From: Lutjanus erythropterus
Lineage: Eukaryota; Chordata; Actinopteri; Lutjaniformes; Lutjanidae
NCBI GenBank assembly: GCA_020091685.1
Contig: CM034613.1
Span: forward strand, 6,069,525-6,133,524
Direction: 5' to 3'
Length of the DNA stretch: 64,000 nucleotides
In this document: in pieces, positions 1 through 10,430 of the stretch
Numbering within the stretch: position 1 is the first letter of the stretch
Layout of the letters: every line of letters begins with the position of its first letter
Translations under genes and position numbers: made by a program
Notes under the pieces: model-generated
The model's database searches: none
Told to the model about the DNA's origin: nothing
What the model saw: the letters and a program-made list of their open reading frames with translations, nothing else

Positions 1-884
1 TTCCAAACGGGGAGGTTGCAAGTGTGGGCGGTTATTTTTAAACCTGAGAAACAGCAGCTGCCTTTGCGCTGGAGTAATTTAGGTTAAACAGCTCAGTGGC
101 GGGTGCTAAAGAGATATGTCCCACACCTGAAACTAAAAATCTCTCCGGCCGAGAGTTCTCTCAGGTCTAGTTTGGCTTGACACCTGAGGGAGATGACATT
201 CAAGGCGAGGCCAGAAAGACACAAGGTGCAGACATGACAAAGTGGCTGAAAATACCCGTTTTATATCTCTATTATTGATACTCCTCCATTCTCTTTCAGA
301 AATTCCAGCTCGACTGTACAACCAAAGATCTCGCTTGAGCCTCTTAAAAGGCGAGCAATATGGTAATGCAAATATTTCAAATCAGGCTCACACTGGAGGC
401 TACAAAGAACATCTTCATTAATTCATTGGCAGCGCTTGCTTTTTGGGGGTTACTCAGATATGAAAAAAGGGGGCTGGGATTACAATACTTTCAACTATTT
501 GAGAGAAGAAAAGAAATCCTCATCCAAGATTCAGATGTACTTATGAGCTCTGCCGAATGAATTCATGACCCAGTCTTTGTGGAATACAGTAGAGTATGTG
601 GCACAGATCCAGGATTTTCAACACTCAAGTCTCTCTACTCTTTCACAATTAGAAAGACCAAAGTTGACAAGTTGTTAAAAGCAGTGCAGAGCTTTGAACT
701 CATGCCATCACACGATGGCACCTTTGCACCTTTTTCCTTTGCAGGCAACACCACGACAAGAGATGTACAAACTTTAACAATCTCAATAATAAATGTCCTG
801 CCAGACTGACTATTATTAGTCCCAAGATATACTAAGGAAACTAAAGGGAAATTACACCATAATGAACACTCTGTTCTCCAGACT
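1..884. other. Unique sequence, no gene seen
   Basis: No repeat family is recognised here. The short open frames on both strands overlap one another, lack recognisable domains and have no convincing splice context. The stretch is moderately AT-rich with no low-complexity tract. I see nothing to annotate. Confidence 0.5.
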
Positions 885-1410
885 TTAGTGCCAATTCTAC
901 ACTCTGAGGTTCCACCCAGAACCTTTTGTTTGACCCTCGATAAACCCTTTTTTAAAGAAAGGGTTCTTTCTAAGACTGAGGGTTGCATTAAGAAGCCTTT
1001 TCATCCAAAGAACAATTTTTCATCAAGGGTTCTTTAAGAACTCTTTTGTCAAGGATTCTTTGAACCATAATATAAAAGGGTTCTCGGTAGAACCCCTGGG
1101 TGGGTTCTAGTTAAAAAACCCTTGGGGTATAAAAAGGTTCTTGGTAGAACCACCTAGGTAGACTCTTGTTGGCATCCTTAGATGGTGGAAAAGTTCTGGA
1201 AAGAACCCAAAGAGAGTTCTAGGTCCTAGGTAGAACCATTGTTGTTCTGGGTGAAACCTTTTACAGATGGTTCTAGGTATAACCACTTATGTTAGGTTCT
1301 AGGTAGAACTGTCTGAAAGGGTTCCAAGAGGAAAATTTATAAAAGCTTCCACCAGGAATCAAAAAAAGTTCTTCTATGGAGACAAGCTGAAGAACCTTTT
1401 ATGGTTCTAG
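885..1410. repeat. GGTTCT/AGAACC interspersed repeat
   Basis: The stretch is built from many imperfect copies of a short palindromic motif of the type GGTTCTAGGTAGAACC, with variants such as GGTTCTTGGTAGAACC and AAGAACCCTT spaced every 20-60 bases on both strands. Repeats of this kind, rich in GGTTCT and its complement, are familiar in teleost genomes as short non-autonomous elements. The boundaries are diffuse: the left edge is where AGGTTCCACCCAGAACC first appears and the right edge is near the last GAACCTTTTATGGTTC. No coding sequence is carried. Confidence 0.6.
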
Positions 1411-2104
1411 TTTTATTTCTAAATGTGTAGTGAAGTTTATGGGTGATGTGATAATGAACAGCAAATAAATGATTGTGCATATTTTTAAAAATCAACTAGT
1501 ATGTTATTCCCTGAGATGAGAGTTTTTAGTGTTTAGTGCATTTCTTCATTTCTTCTTCATAGATACTTTGGGTTTTTTACTGTGGTTCTCCATGCATCTC
1601 CCATAAGCTTAAAAAGGACTGGCACCAAGCAGAGCATAGAACGTTCTTCAGTGATTTAATGACCCTTCCGTCATTTTTAGTTTCCTTGATCTAGACACGG
1701 ATATCCTCCCAGCGTGGCCACACAGGAGGGAAGGGCGTAACCTGATCGGATCGACAGGCCGTGCTGTATCCTCTCTGTCTACCGCCTCCTTCTCTTTCTC
1801 TCACATCCATGCAATCACTCAGAGACAGAGAGAGCTCCTTCACTCCATCTCTCCATCATGGCCACTTCCATGTCTATTCTGCCACTGTTTAATCAAAGGA
1901 GAAAAGCGATAGAAAGAGCAGGCCGGGCATGTGTTCCCTCATCATGGCCCCCACAGCTAAAATGGAGGGCGTGAGGAGGAGTAGGACCAAATCTTTCATT
2001 TTCCTATTTCATTTCCTCCCTTTTTTTATGCAAGTGAAAAGTGTCTGCCTTCTTTATAGCTCCCCTAAGCTCCCCTTAACCTCCTCTTCTCTCCCGCTCT
2101 GCAG
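1411..2104. other. Unique sequence with a CT-rich stretch
   Basis: No gene or repeat family is recognised. A pyrimidine-rich stretch with CTCTCT runs lies around 1770-1850, and another precedes the candidate exon at 2105. The open frame over 1929-2168 reads through the pyrimidine tract and has no domain. Confidence 0.4.
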
Positions 2105-2164
2105 GCGGATGGTGGACGGATGGACGGGAAGATGGATGAGGGCCAGACGGCAAGCGGCAGAAGA
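2105..2164 (+). other. Possible 60-nt cassette exon
   Basis: A strong pyrimidine tract ending in CTCTGCAG lies immediately left of 2105, and GTGAGT, a good donor, begins at 2165. The enclosed 60 bases are a multiple of three and open in two of the three forward frames. One reads ADGGRMDGKMDEGQ, the other RMVDGWTGRWMRARR. Neither resembles a protein I know, and GGATGG is partly repeated, so the open frame may be trivial. There is no neighbouring exon. It could be an alternative or non-coding exon of a gene whose body lies outside the window, or a chance pairing of splice-like sites. Confidence 0.15.
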
Positions 2165-3460
2165 GTGAGTTAATGAGGCAGATTGCTCTCTTCGCCGCCG
2201 TGCGAGGGATTACAGGAAGATTACCCATTCTGATTCTCTTCTCTTCCAATTTCGCTCTCTCAGTCTCTGTGGTGGTAAACTGGAGGGGCGCGGCGGGGCG
2301 GGGAGGGGGCGTGGGGACGGTGTGAGCGCCTGTGTTTTGATAGAGGTGAGATAGAAGGCAGTGCCTGGGCTCTCTGTCAGGGGAAAATGACAGCTGCTCA
2401 AAACACTGACCTGTGAAGGGATAGAGTTTCTGACTGATGCCTCCAATCTGACAGCTGCTTCGAGGGCTGTGCTCGGCCTAAATATACCCAGCATGAGACT
2501 GAATATATTATAAGCCACATGAGATCCAGCTCCTTCATCATTGAGTTCATTCTCTGAGATCAATCCCAACAAACTGGGTCTGCAGATCCCACCAATAAAA
2601 ATCCAGATAGTGGACACTTCACAATAAGTCGAATTATGCATTTGAAAAGGTGTTGTTTTTCCGCCCTGCTCAAATGGCATGCTGATGGCGTGTTGACCCA
2701 AAATGATGGCATTTGAGTTGAAAAGCTGGAGATTTGTATTCAGGAAAGTTGTTGGAAGCCTCATGTCAGAGGGATGAGCGAAAACAAAGAGAAGCACAGG
2801 ACCTCAAATCCACTTTTTGCACTCACCGAATAACAAACAGTGAAAAGGTCTGCAGAAATTATTCAAATTGCAGGGGAATTTGCAATTATTATAAGTCATC
2901 TCAACCCACAAAGGCAATGTTAAGCACCCTTCATGAAGTGCACTGAAAGCTCTGAGAACAAAAGTGGAATCATGTATGGGCCCATTTTCCACCGCCAGTG
3001 TCTGCTCAGTGTGTATTAGTATAAAGGAGAGAAGCTATTTAGGTATTTCCAAAGCCATTGTCAAAACTAGGGTCGTTAGACTGAGTTGATGGTGGAGTCA
3101 TTTTGGTGACAGAGATTTTTTTTTTTGCCAACTGGGAATTAAGAGCTGGATGCCAAATTGTGCCCGGGAAAGGCAAAGTTGGTGCCATAATTATTTGGTT
3201 GAGTGATGATGAAGTTTTCCTTCTGAAAAAAAAGCTTTTTGACCTCGTGGTCAAATGCCAGTGTGGCCTTTTGTCCTGGCCTGAGAAGGTAACCAGGATA
3301 TGAGTCACACCACCTTGATTTCTAGCATTCATTTGCATTAAGAAGACAGCCGGCTCAATAAGCACTACCACCTTCCCTGTGTGTGGCTCAGCCAATCATC
3401 CCTTACTCTATTGTATTTTCATCCTGAAGGTCTTTAAACAATGAATTCAGGTCAATCAGA
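2165..3460. other. Unique sequence, possible conserved block
   Basis: No repeat similarity is seen. The part at about 2370-2600 is complex single-copy-looking sequence with AT-rich motifs (for example AATATATTATAAGCC) and resembles vertebrate conserved non-coding sequence in texture only. The 195-codon minus-strand frame over 2210-2797 has no domain and reads across a G-rich tract as proline-rich sequence. I regard it as spurious. Confidence 0.25.
2284..2316 (+). other. G-quadruplex motif
   Basis: The G-rich strand is plus. Runs of four to five guanines are separated by short loops (CGCGGC, C, A, CGT), giving five G-tracts of at least four bases within 33 bases. This fits the usual G4 consensus with room to spare. 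It lies about 120 bases downstream of the candidate exon at 2105-2164. Confidence 0.7.
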
Positions 3461-3464
3461 GCTG

Positions 3465-3605
3465 ACACGCTTTCGTGCATTCAAACTTCACTACAGGTAG
3501 CACCGTGTGTGAAAATCCATTTTAGTCACTCTTACTCTATGTATATATATTCTAATGTTACTGCCATTTTTCCTACAGTAGGGGAGATCCAGGAGCGTTG
3601 TAGCG
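3465..3605 (+). repeat. Dispersed direct repeat, copy 1
   Basis: Shares an ordered series of blocks with 4535-4640: CATTCAAACTTCACTACAG with GTAGCAC, then GAAAATCC, then TTACTGCCATTTTTCC followed by a TACAGTA-like block. The two copies are in the same orientation about 1.07 kb apart and have diverged by substitutions and small indels. The family is not recognised. It could be an old segmental duplication or two copies of a short interspersed element. Confidence 0.4.
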
Positions 3606-4221
3606 TTGTCATTTTGACCACGTCTCTGTGAGCATTTTACAACAACAACAACAACAAAAAGATTTTAATTTTTTAATATCAAGATCATTTTTTGCTGAGC
3701 GTTCATTGTATTGTACATACAAGTGTTTGACTTAAATTATCTAAAGTAGCCATTTCTCTACTTTAATATGATGCTTTGTATTTATGCTACCTTCAAGCCC
3801 ACGTGCTAAAATAATTAGCAATGTAATGATTGCTCTTGGTGGGGACAGCTGTAACAATTCATGGAACACTTTGCAAACTCAAGGCAAAAAGCAGTGTGGG
3901 TCAGGTGTGTTTGTTGTCAACTGTGGGCCCACAAAACTTTCTCCCCAGGGGCAACTATGACAGTGATTAAACCCTTATGTGACACACGCATATTCAGATG
4001 TCCACACACACACTAAGTGATTTTTTTGTCACTGTAATTCGTTCACTTTATTCAAAACTGTTTACTCTTTATTCTACACTAAAGTTCTTTCATAAATTGG
4101 ATAGTGTAGATCGTAATATACATTTTTTTTTTTTTATGTACCTTTTATTGTTACATCAATTCCTAGCCAGCGTTACAACTCATCCCTCTTTGGCCACTCA
4201 CCATTTATAAAGTGCCTTCTT
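3606..4221. other. Unique AT-rich sequence
   Basis: Contains a short (AAC)n run at about 3641-3656 and a T-rich run at about 4121-4134. No gene or recognised repeat is seen. Confidence 0.4.
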
Positions 4222-4407
4222 TTGCTCAAGGTCTCTGCCAGTTTAAAGGGAGTTTTTCCTTGCCATGGTTGCCTCAGTGCTTGCTCTTGGTGGGAACAAC
4301 TGGGTTTATAAATCATAAGGTCTAGACCTGCTCTACAAGAAAAGTGCCCTGAGGTAACTTTGCTCTCACTTGGTGTTATACAAATATACTGACTTTAACT
4401 TTATTTT
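4222..4407 (+). mobile_element. LINE 3' tail (L2-like), truncated
   Basis: This is the widespread teleost 3' untranslated end in which GGTCTCTGCCAGTTTAAAGG is followed by GAGTTTTTCCTTGCCATGG, TGCTTGCTC, GGTCTAGACCTGCTCTA and AAGTGCCCTGAGGTAAC, and then a short AT-rich end (ATACAAATATACTGACTT). Only the 3' tail is present, the usual result of 5' truncation during target-primed reverse transcription. No reverse-transcriptase codons lie upstream. Assignment to the L2 clade is from memory of these tails; the identification as a LINE tail is firmer than the clade. Confidence 0.6.
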
Positions 4408-4534
4408 AGTAGATTTGTGAAGTGAGTTATAATAGTAGCAGACCAAAGTGGTGTCTTAAAGTTTGAGAGATCTAGCACACACACAAAAAATACTTAGCAA
4501 AAAGTCTCACTACCATCCCTGGTCTCCCGTACTT

Positions 4535-4640
4535 CTGTATTCATCAAACTTTACTACAGTTAGCACTACGCAAAAATTCTTCTTTGTCATGTGCATTACT
4601 GCCATTTTCCTTCAGTAAAGGTATTCCCACCTTGCGAACA
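4535..4640 (+). repeat. Dispersed direct repeat, copy 2
   Basis: Second copy of the sequence at 3465-3605. It carries ATTCATCAAACTTTACTACA, GTTAGCAC, CAAAAATTC and ATTACTGCCATTTTCC followed by TTCAGTA. The LINE tail at 4222-4407 lies between the two copies. Confidence 0.4.
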
Positions 4641-5539
4641 AGTACAATAGTGACGTGGTTTTAGACAAGAGATCAATATGCAAATATTGTGGAAAAAGAC
4701 AAACCAGTGGCTTCCTATTTAATGTGAAAAAATCTCACAGCTTCAGTATAAAAAGACAGAGTAGGTCAGTTTTCCCACCGGCGCTTACAGGCACTCTCTC
4801 CGTATGTGGTGTCTGGTCTCCTCCTCTCTGTGGTCATTGCCTCTCTGCCTCTGCGCCGCTGGTCTAGGCAGCTGCAGCTCGGTTTAATTATTCTAAGTAG
4901 AACTAACCCCACTTGTAAATCATAATCAGGGCTCTACCGATTTGTAGTTCTTGTTATTTCTCCTCTGGTTCAGGGATTCTGTGTAGAGACACCGTTACGC
5001 ACCCCAGTGGGCGTTTGGCGACACGGTGGCGCAGGAGTCGCATGCAGTCGCAGTGTAGTCGGCGCAATATTGAGCCCAAAATATCCACGTTTACTGTACG
5101 TGCGTCCATTTCTGACCACATTTACTCAGAGAAAACACTTCTGAGATAGCACGAAGACAACAGAGTATCGGATCACAGCCAGTCTGCCCTTCAGCAGTCA
5201 ATTGTGATGCAGCTGGTCAGTAAAGAAAGTATACCCCCCCGGTGGCCTGATTCTCGGTGTCATAAAAGATTTGATTGTAACATTTTAAGGATAAATTCAT
5301 GAGAAATTATTTAAATTTTAATAATAAACACAGTGGATGTTGCTAAAGACATGAATCGCCTCTCTGGTGGGTAAAATTCCAGCAAATTTACAATCCAGGG
5401 ATTTGGACTGAAGAAGTACAAGTCAGCAGGCTGTGTGTGTGTGACAATTAGGCCACATGTAACACTATCAATATAATACACAGCAGATCTCAGCTGCTAC
5501 AATTTAAGTATTTTTTATTCTAAACTGAGGAAATAAAAC
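4641..5539. other. Unique sequence, locally CpG-bearing
   Basis: No coding exon is recognised. A small CpG-bearing patch lies at about 5020-5110 (ACGCACCCC, GCGACACGGTGGCGC). A TATAAAAAG string at about 4748 is not backed by other promoter features. The stretch leads into the CpG-rich block to the right. Confidence 0.3.
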
Positions 5540-6650
5540 GACACCTTAATGAATGTCGGAACCTGTAAGAATAAGCCCTCACAAGTCGTCTGGACATTGC
5601 GTAAAAACACATCCACAGCTTTAGGATGCACAAAAACTGACTTTCACCGAGCATTTTTCTCTTTTTGCGAATTCCCACACTCCGCTGCTGCTGCTTCTGT
5701 CACGCGTGGCTTCAAAACATATATGTCCGTCATCCCCCCCGTAACCCCCCCCCCCAACGCACCGGATTCAACGTGTCTGCTCCCAGAACCGCAGAAAACA
5801 AACAGCAGATCCACTCGCCTCCCAAATCTCCTCCAAATATTGACCCATTACGCATCGTTTACTGCTGGCTCCCTCTCAGCAAAACAAAGCCAACAATTGC
5901 TCATTACTGGACTATGATGTGAGTGTATTTATTTATTTTTTCCCCCGAAATCACCTGTCATGATTTGGAGAGCATTATTCGCAGAGAGTGACAAATCCTC
6001 AGAGCCAGAACAAACCCCACAGAAGCACACAGTCACAGCAAAGAAGAGAAAAGTCCTTACTTGTGTTTTGCGGCAATCCCTCCGATATTATTCTCCAGAC
6101 TTGGGGAGCTTTGTAAATATCCCTGGATAAAGCCTGGGTGCAATTCACGCTTCTGTAATTATTTTTTTTATCCAGAGCGTTGAGCAGAGCAGAACGCAGG
6201 TTTTCTTTCCCCCCTCTCTCCTTCAAGACAGATGTGAACGGTCCTGGCCGAGTCGCTCCACCTGCATCCCTGCTGTCAAGTCAGCCACAAGGCACGAAAC
6301 GCACACTCGGATTCTCCTTTTCAAATGAAAACTCCTACAGTGATGTGTATCGCCGGGGCTTTTATTGTGGAGGTGCCGTTGCCGTGTTTCTGGTGGACGC
6401 TTCTGGGTGTTTCTGGGTGCTTTGACGCATCTTCCACCTGCATCCACTCGAATGGGAGACACAGCCGCGGCATCAGCACAGCAGTGGCAGCAGCGGCACC
6501 GCACTGAGGAGGCCGCCCACAGAGACACGCCCCGCTCCGGCTGGAGAAGGCTACTTCACCCTGGGCGAGGAGGGAGACGGGAGGGCGATGCTGCTGGATG
6601 CGCTGCTCAAGATACTTCACTTTTCTGTGCGAGTGGTCGCACCTGACAGG
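5540..6650 (-). promoter_or_regulatory. CpG-rich block, candidate promoter / first exon
   Basis: About 6180-6650 carries roughly thirty CpGs by hand count in under 500 bases, far denser than anywhere else in the window, and is free of recognised repeats. On the minus strand the block ends in CAAAACACAA followed by GTAAGG (donor at 6060-6055), giving a plausible 5'-untranslated first exon of roughly 550-600 bases running from about 6640 down to 6061. Open frames inside it (75-150 codons) have no recognisable domain, as expected of a leader exon. The left part (5540-5920) includes poly-C runs and a plus-strand GTGAGT at 5920, so a bidirectional promoter is possible. The strand is therefore tentative and no gene can be named. 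Confidence 0.35.
5734..5755. repeat. Poly-C runs
   Basis: A run of seven cytosines, GTAA, then eleven cytosines. This is low complexity, prone to sequencing slippage, and able to form G4 structures on the minus strand. Confidence 0.8.
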
Positions 6651-7182
6651 CAGCAGAGATTTCATGAATGTATTAATGGATGTAATTAACAAACATAACC
6701 CAGACGAGATGAGCAATTTCAAGAAAAACGTAGGGTAGACTGGGGGCAGTTGCAACGGGGACAGTTGCAACAAGTCTTTCCTCCAATCAGAAACATGTTA
6801 GAGTGATGATACTCAATATTGCACATGTTCAGTTAGACTGTCTCCACACCAGGAAGACAGAAGACACATTGCTGCATTTATTGGGGGAAAAAAGTATTTT
6901 TTTCACGAACTGTATTTTCGTTGCACTGTCCTGACTTTTTCTATGAATTGATTAAAACTTACTTATTTTTAAGCATTGTTTTGTTTTAAGTGACATCTTT
7001 AGTAGGTGTCTGCTTCTATGTATCTTCCCAGGCAAAAAATATATACTGTGGAGTAAGTAAGGCTTATTGAAAGTTTACTTTTAAAGACTGTAGTTCAAAA
7101 TAAGTGTCATTAAGTTCAACTTCAATGTACTTAAAATAAGTATACTAATTCTACAATACTTAAAGTGGTATTTTGAAATAGG

Positions 7183-7264
<82 letters not shown>
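7183..7264. repeat. (CTAT)n / (GATA)n microsatellite
   Basis: About twenty uninterrupted CTAT units (GATA on the minus strand), followed by a short CA run and a TA run to about 7290. It sits within the AAGTATACTT-rich part of the surrounding element, so the array probably grew from a short seed in that element. Perfect repeats of this length are usually polymorphic. Confidence 0.95.
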
Positions 7265-7265
<1 letters not shown>

Positions 7266-7907
7266 CACACACACACATATATATGTATATGCCATATACT
7301 TAAAGTGTGATCAGTACTGGTTATTTGGACATACAAGTATACTTAATACACTTAAAATTGTGTTACAGCTAAAATATAATTGGTACAAAATGTGTGCTTC
7401 AAAAATGGCAGGATATTTAATCATGAACACAGCTGAAGTATACAAGTGATTAGTCTGACTGCAGGTGCACTCATGTTTGCTTGTTTTCAATATTTATTTT
7501 TAGCAGGGTAGTTAGCACATGATGTTCTGTGATGGCTGTTGGGGTGGGAGTGGTTGCAACATGTTGTCCCTGAACTAAGCAGCCATATAAAAAATAAAGG
7601 GCACACACCAGTATTTTTCAACAAGCACAAGTCATAGTTGGGCACACAGAAGGATAATTCACCCAAATACCGATGTACATGTTTAATGAAGCTCGATCGT
7701 GCTGCAAATTGTTCCATTCTTCTGAAATATTGAGAGGATGAATAGGATCTGTAACATCTGCACATCGACTCAAGGTAGGCTGTTACCTATGCTTAAATGA
7801 ACAGTAACCATGAATTATTTGAAAAATATATCTAAGTAAATAAATAACACTATAATATGATAGTAAAACAGTGCATATTCTCAAACAATATTATTTATTT
7901 TAATTTT

Positions 7908-8074
7908 GGGGGTGCTTTTTGCCTTTATTTGGAAAGTGACAGCTGAAGATATGACAGGAAGGGGGGTAGAGAGAGAGGGGATGACACACAGCAAATGGGC
8001 CGCAGGCAGGAATCGAACCAGTAGCCGCTGCAGAGGACTAACAGCCTCAGTACATGGGGTGCTATAGGGGCACC
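7908..8074 (-). mobile_element. tRNA-derived SINE, copy 1
   Basis: Read on the minus strand it begins GGTGCCCCTATAGCACC, passes through a B box GGTTCGATTCC (plus 8009-8019), and continues with GCCCATTTGCTGTGTGTCAT, a CT-rich segment, TTCAGCTGTCA and a tail AAATAAAGGCAAAAAGC. The B-box-like promoter, shared body and AATAAAGG tail match the copies at 9906, 14206 and 25540. It lies inside the TTGCAAC-type element and so inserted later. No clean target duplication is visible. Confidence 0.75.
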
Positions 8075-8170
8075 AGCAAATTTTATTCTTACTGAGACAA
8101 AAAACAAAAGTTAATGATTGAAATTGAACGTATTTTTCATATGTTTCAACTGTGCCCAGGTCGTCTATGC

Positions 8171-9035
8171 CTAGGATTGAGGACGGTTGCAACATCAGAC
8201 ATCTTCCTTTCAAATAAATGCTGCAAACGATATGTCTTATGTAATCATCTTTAAATGGCATGGGTAATTAGCAGACAGATGTAACTTTAATATATCAAGA
8301 TTTGGCTGGTCTAGTCCAAATAGTGTCTGAGTAACTGAGAGAAATGCAAAAAGTGTTGGAACTGTCTTGAATCTTCCCTATTCTTGATCAATTGAAATCA
8401 AAGAAGAAAATGACATTGAATTGAAAAGAAAAAATCTATATTTATTGTCCCAGAAAAATCAATAAAATACTCAGAGAACAACACAGAGACCACAGATTGT
8501 ATTTGTTGTGAAGGCCAGTCACAGCTGCCTCCAGTAACGTTATCAGAGATGACAGCCTGCCCTGCCATGAACCTCATTATGTAAACTGCATTGTCTGAGT
8601 CAAAATGGAGCAATTACTAATGAGTCACAAACTTATCTGTTTAAGATATAACTATCAACTGCACTGCTGCTATTATTTGCTAATGACTGCCCACAGCCTC
8701 AAACATTTCTACAGGCAATTATGTAAACAAGACAGTGGGTCCAAAACCTCCATTTGATCATCATCATCATAAAGGGAAAAACAACATAAAAATAGATCAC
8801 ATTATCCGACGACGACATAATCTTCATCAGTGTATTTCTTTGGATACACACATACATTGCCCCCATAAAGATTTATATCTAAATAGGTCAGTAAACAATG
8901 TTAATATGGAGTAAATTACAAAGGAAATTATGTCTGTAAGAACCTGAATTTCCTCTATACTGAAATGTAATGGAAGAAAAATAAGAACATTCACATGATG
9001 CCGTATTCTCATAAGCAAAAGTTAGGTTCTCTGTG
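8171..9035. other. Unique AT-rich sequence
   Basis: No gene or recognised repeat family is seen apart from an ATC run at about 8757-8769 and one extra GGTTGCAAC near 8190. Complex AT-rich sequence at 8620-8720 could be conserved non-coding DNA, but nothing supports this directly. Confidence 0.35.
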
Positions 9036-9165
9036 ACACTGCAAAAGTCATACAGGAAATTAGTGGAATCAATTTTTTTCTCATTAACTTAATTCTGTTC
9101 ATTCAAGTTACTTAAATTAAAAAGTCAGGTTAATTAAATTACTTTTTTTTTTGTTACTGTTTTAA
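9036..9165 (+). repeat. CACTGTAAAA-type element fragment
   Basis: ACACTGCAAAAGTC is followed by ACAGGAAATTAGTGGAATCA, TTTTTTTCTCATTAACTTAA and AAGTTACTTAAATTAAAAAG. The same order is seen at 10156 onward (CACTGTAAAAAATATACAGG, TTTAGTGGAATCAACTAAAC, TTCATTAAGTTAAC). This is the left part of a familiar teleost repeat rich in AAGTTAA/TTAACTT. The right half is missing. Confidence 0.5.
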
Positions 9166-9437
9166 CAATAATGAAAACGATGCCTGCGAACAGTGATGAG
9201 GAGTATTGAATTCAGACATCAGTCCTCACCCTTGAAATATAATAAATTCAAAGGGAGCAGTTTCACATATTGTCTTTGTGTCAATGCTGGAACAAAGTAG
9301 TTCCAACAGGAGCAGCTGTAAGTTCTTTATGTGAAATGAAGAACTGTCTCTTCAAACTTAGAAAATGTGACAGGAAATCAAATTTGTCTGCTATTTTCTT
9401 CAGTGTGACTGCAGAGTTTCCGGTTCAGCTTAATATC
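9166..9437. other. Unique sequence, no gene seen
   Basis: Only short unrelated frames are present and no repeat family is recognised. Confidence 0.4.
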
Positions 9438-9905
9438 TTGAAGGGATAGTTCACCAAAAAAATGAGAATTCAGTTGTTATCTACTCACTTTCATGATGAC
9501 TGAAGGTCAGGTTTACTAATTCTAGTCCACAAAACTCTGCTGTTTTTCACAGGACAGTGTTGCAGAATCTCCCCAATAATTTAAGTGAATGGTGACCAGT
9601 TTTCAGGACAGAATCAAGCAGAAAAAACAAACATAAAATGCCTCCATACTGCTTATCTCATGTAATCCAAGTTTCCTAAAGCCCTGACATACCGTTCACT
9701 TGTGCACACACACCATCACACCGCACACACCCAGTTCAGATGGTGTGTACATACATGTGAACGTGGCCAAAAGCTAAAGATCTACAGTCTTAAGTTAATT
9801 TGACATGTCAGGGTTTTAGGAGACTTGGATTACACCAGATGAGTAGTATAGAGGCATTTTATGTTTGTTGATTTTGTTTGTTTGTATGTTTTGAATCATC
9901 AACTT
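9438..9905 (+). mobile_element. Non-autonomous DNA element (GGGATAGTTCACC type)
   Basis: Begins AAGGGATAGTTCACCAAAA, followed by AATTCAGTTGTTATCTACTC, GTCCACAAAACTCTGCTG, AGTGAATGGTGACCAGTTTT, ATGCCTCCATACTGCTTATC and AATCCAAGTTTCCTAAAGCC, the block order of a very common perciform short DNA element. The expected TTAA before AGGG reads TTGA here. The right terminus is missing: the element stops where a SINE begins at about 9906. Confidence 0.6.
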
Positions 9906-10070
9906 GTCGGCACTCAGTAGCACTTGTCCCATGTACTGATCTGCGAAACCTCTGCAGTGGCTGTGGGTTCTGTTTCTACCTGCGACCCTTTGCTGTGTGC
10001 CATCCCTCAATTCTCTCTCCCCCTTTCATGTTGAATCATCAGCTGTCCTATTGATTAAAGGTATAAAAGC
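9906..10070 (+). mobile_element. tRNA-derived SINE, copy 2 (degenerate)
   Basis: Begins near GGCACTCAGTAGCAC and carries TGTCCCATGTACTGA, then a decayed B box around GGGTTCTGTTTCTACC, GACCCTTTGCTGTGTGCCAT, a CT-rich segment, CATCAGCTGTCCTATT and a tail GATTAAAGGTATAAAAGC. It is the same family as the copies at 7908, 14206 and 25540 but the most diverged, and it abuts the truncated right side of the neighbouring DNA element. Confidence 0.6.
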
Positions 10071-10430
10071 ACCCCCCTCCTCCAAAATTTAAGCTGCAGA
10101 TATTAACTTTTTAAAGTAAAAACAAATAGTTTATAGATCTAATAGTGAATATATACACTGTAAAAAATATACAGGCATTTAGTGGAATCAACTAAACTTT
10201 TTTCATTAAGTTAACATAAATATACAAGTTTTTTTTAATTCAAGTTAATTAAACTTAAAAATTCTAGTATTTATTTCAGAGCGCCTCAAAATGTAGTTCT
10301 TCTAACTTGAAGTCTTATGACTTGAAATAAGCAATTAAATGAATGTAATGTACAGTTCAATCAACTCATTAAATAAGATTGTAACAACTGAATCATTACA
10401 AAATTACTGCAACTTGTTTTTTCAAATTAA

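Larger units (their letters stand above)
6732..8170. mobile_element. TTGCAAC-type DNA element (copy 1), interrupted
   Basis: The left end reads TAGACTGGGGGCAGTTGCAAC with a second GGGGACAGTTGCAAC just inside. The right end (about 8142-8170) reads GTTTCAACTGTGCCCAGGTC, close to the reverse complement of the left end. Further GGTTGCAAC motifs lie inside (about 7550) and just beyond the right end (about 8190). The interior holds an AAGTATACTT-rich stretch, a (CTAT)n array and a SINE. A second, shorter copy lies at 40851-41495. No transposase is present, so it is non-autonomous. I do not know the superfamily. Confidence 0.4.

Noticed and set aside
2210-2797. 195-codon minus-strand open frame
   Set aside because: The proline-rich end is just the complement of a G-rich tract; the rest has no domain and spans unique non-coding-looking sequence.
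4741-4760. TATA box with core promoter
   Set aside because: The TATAAAAAG string stands alone; no CpG enrichment, exon or donor follows at a fitting distance.
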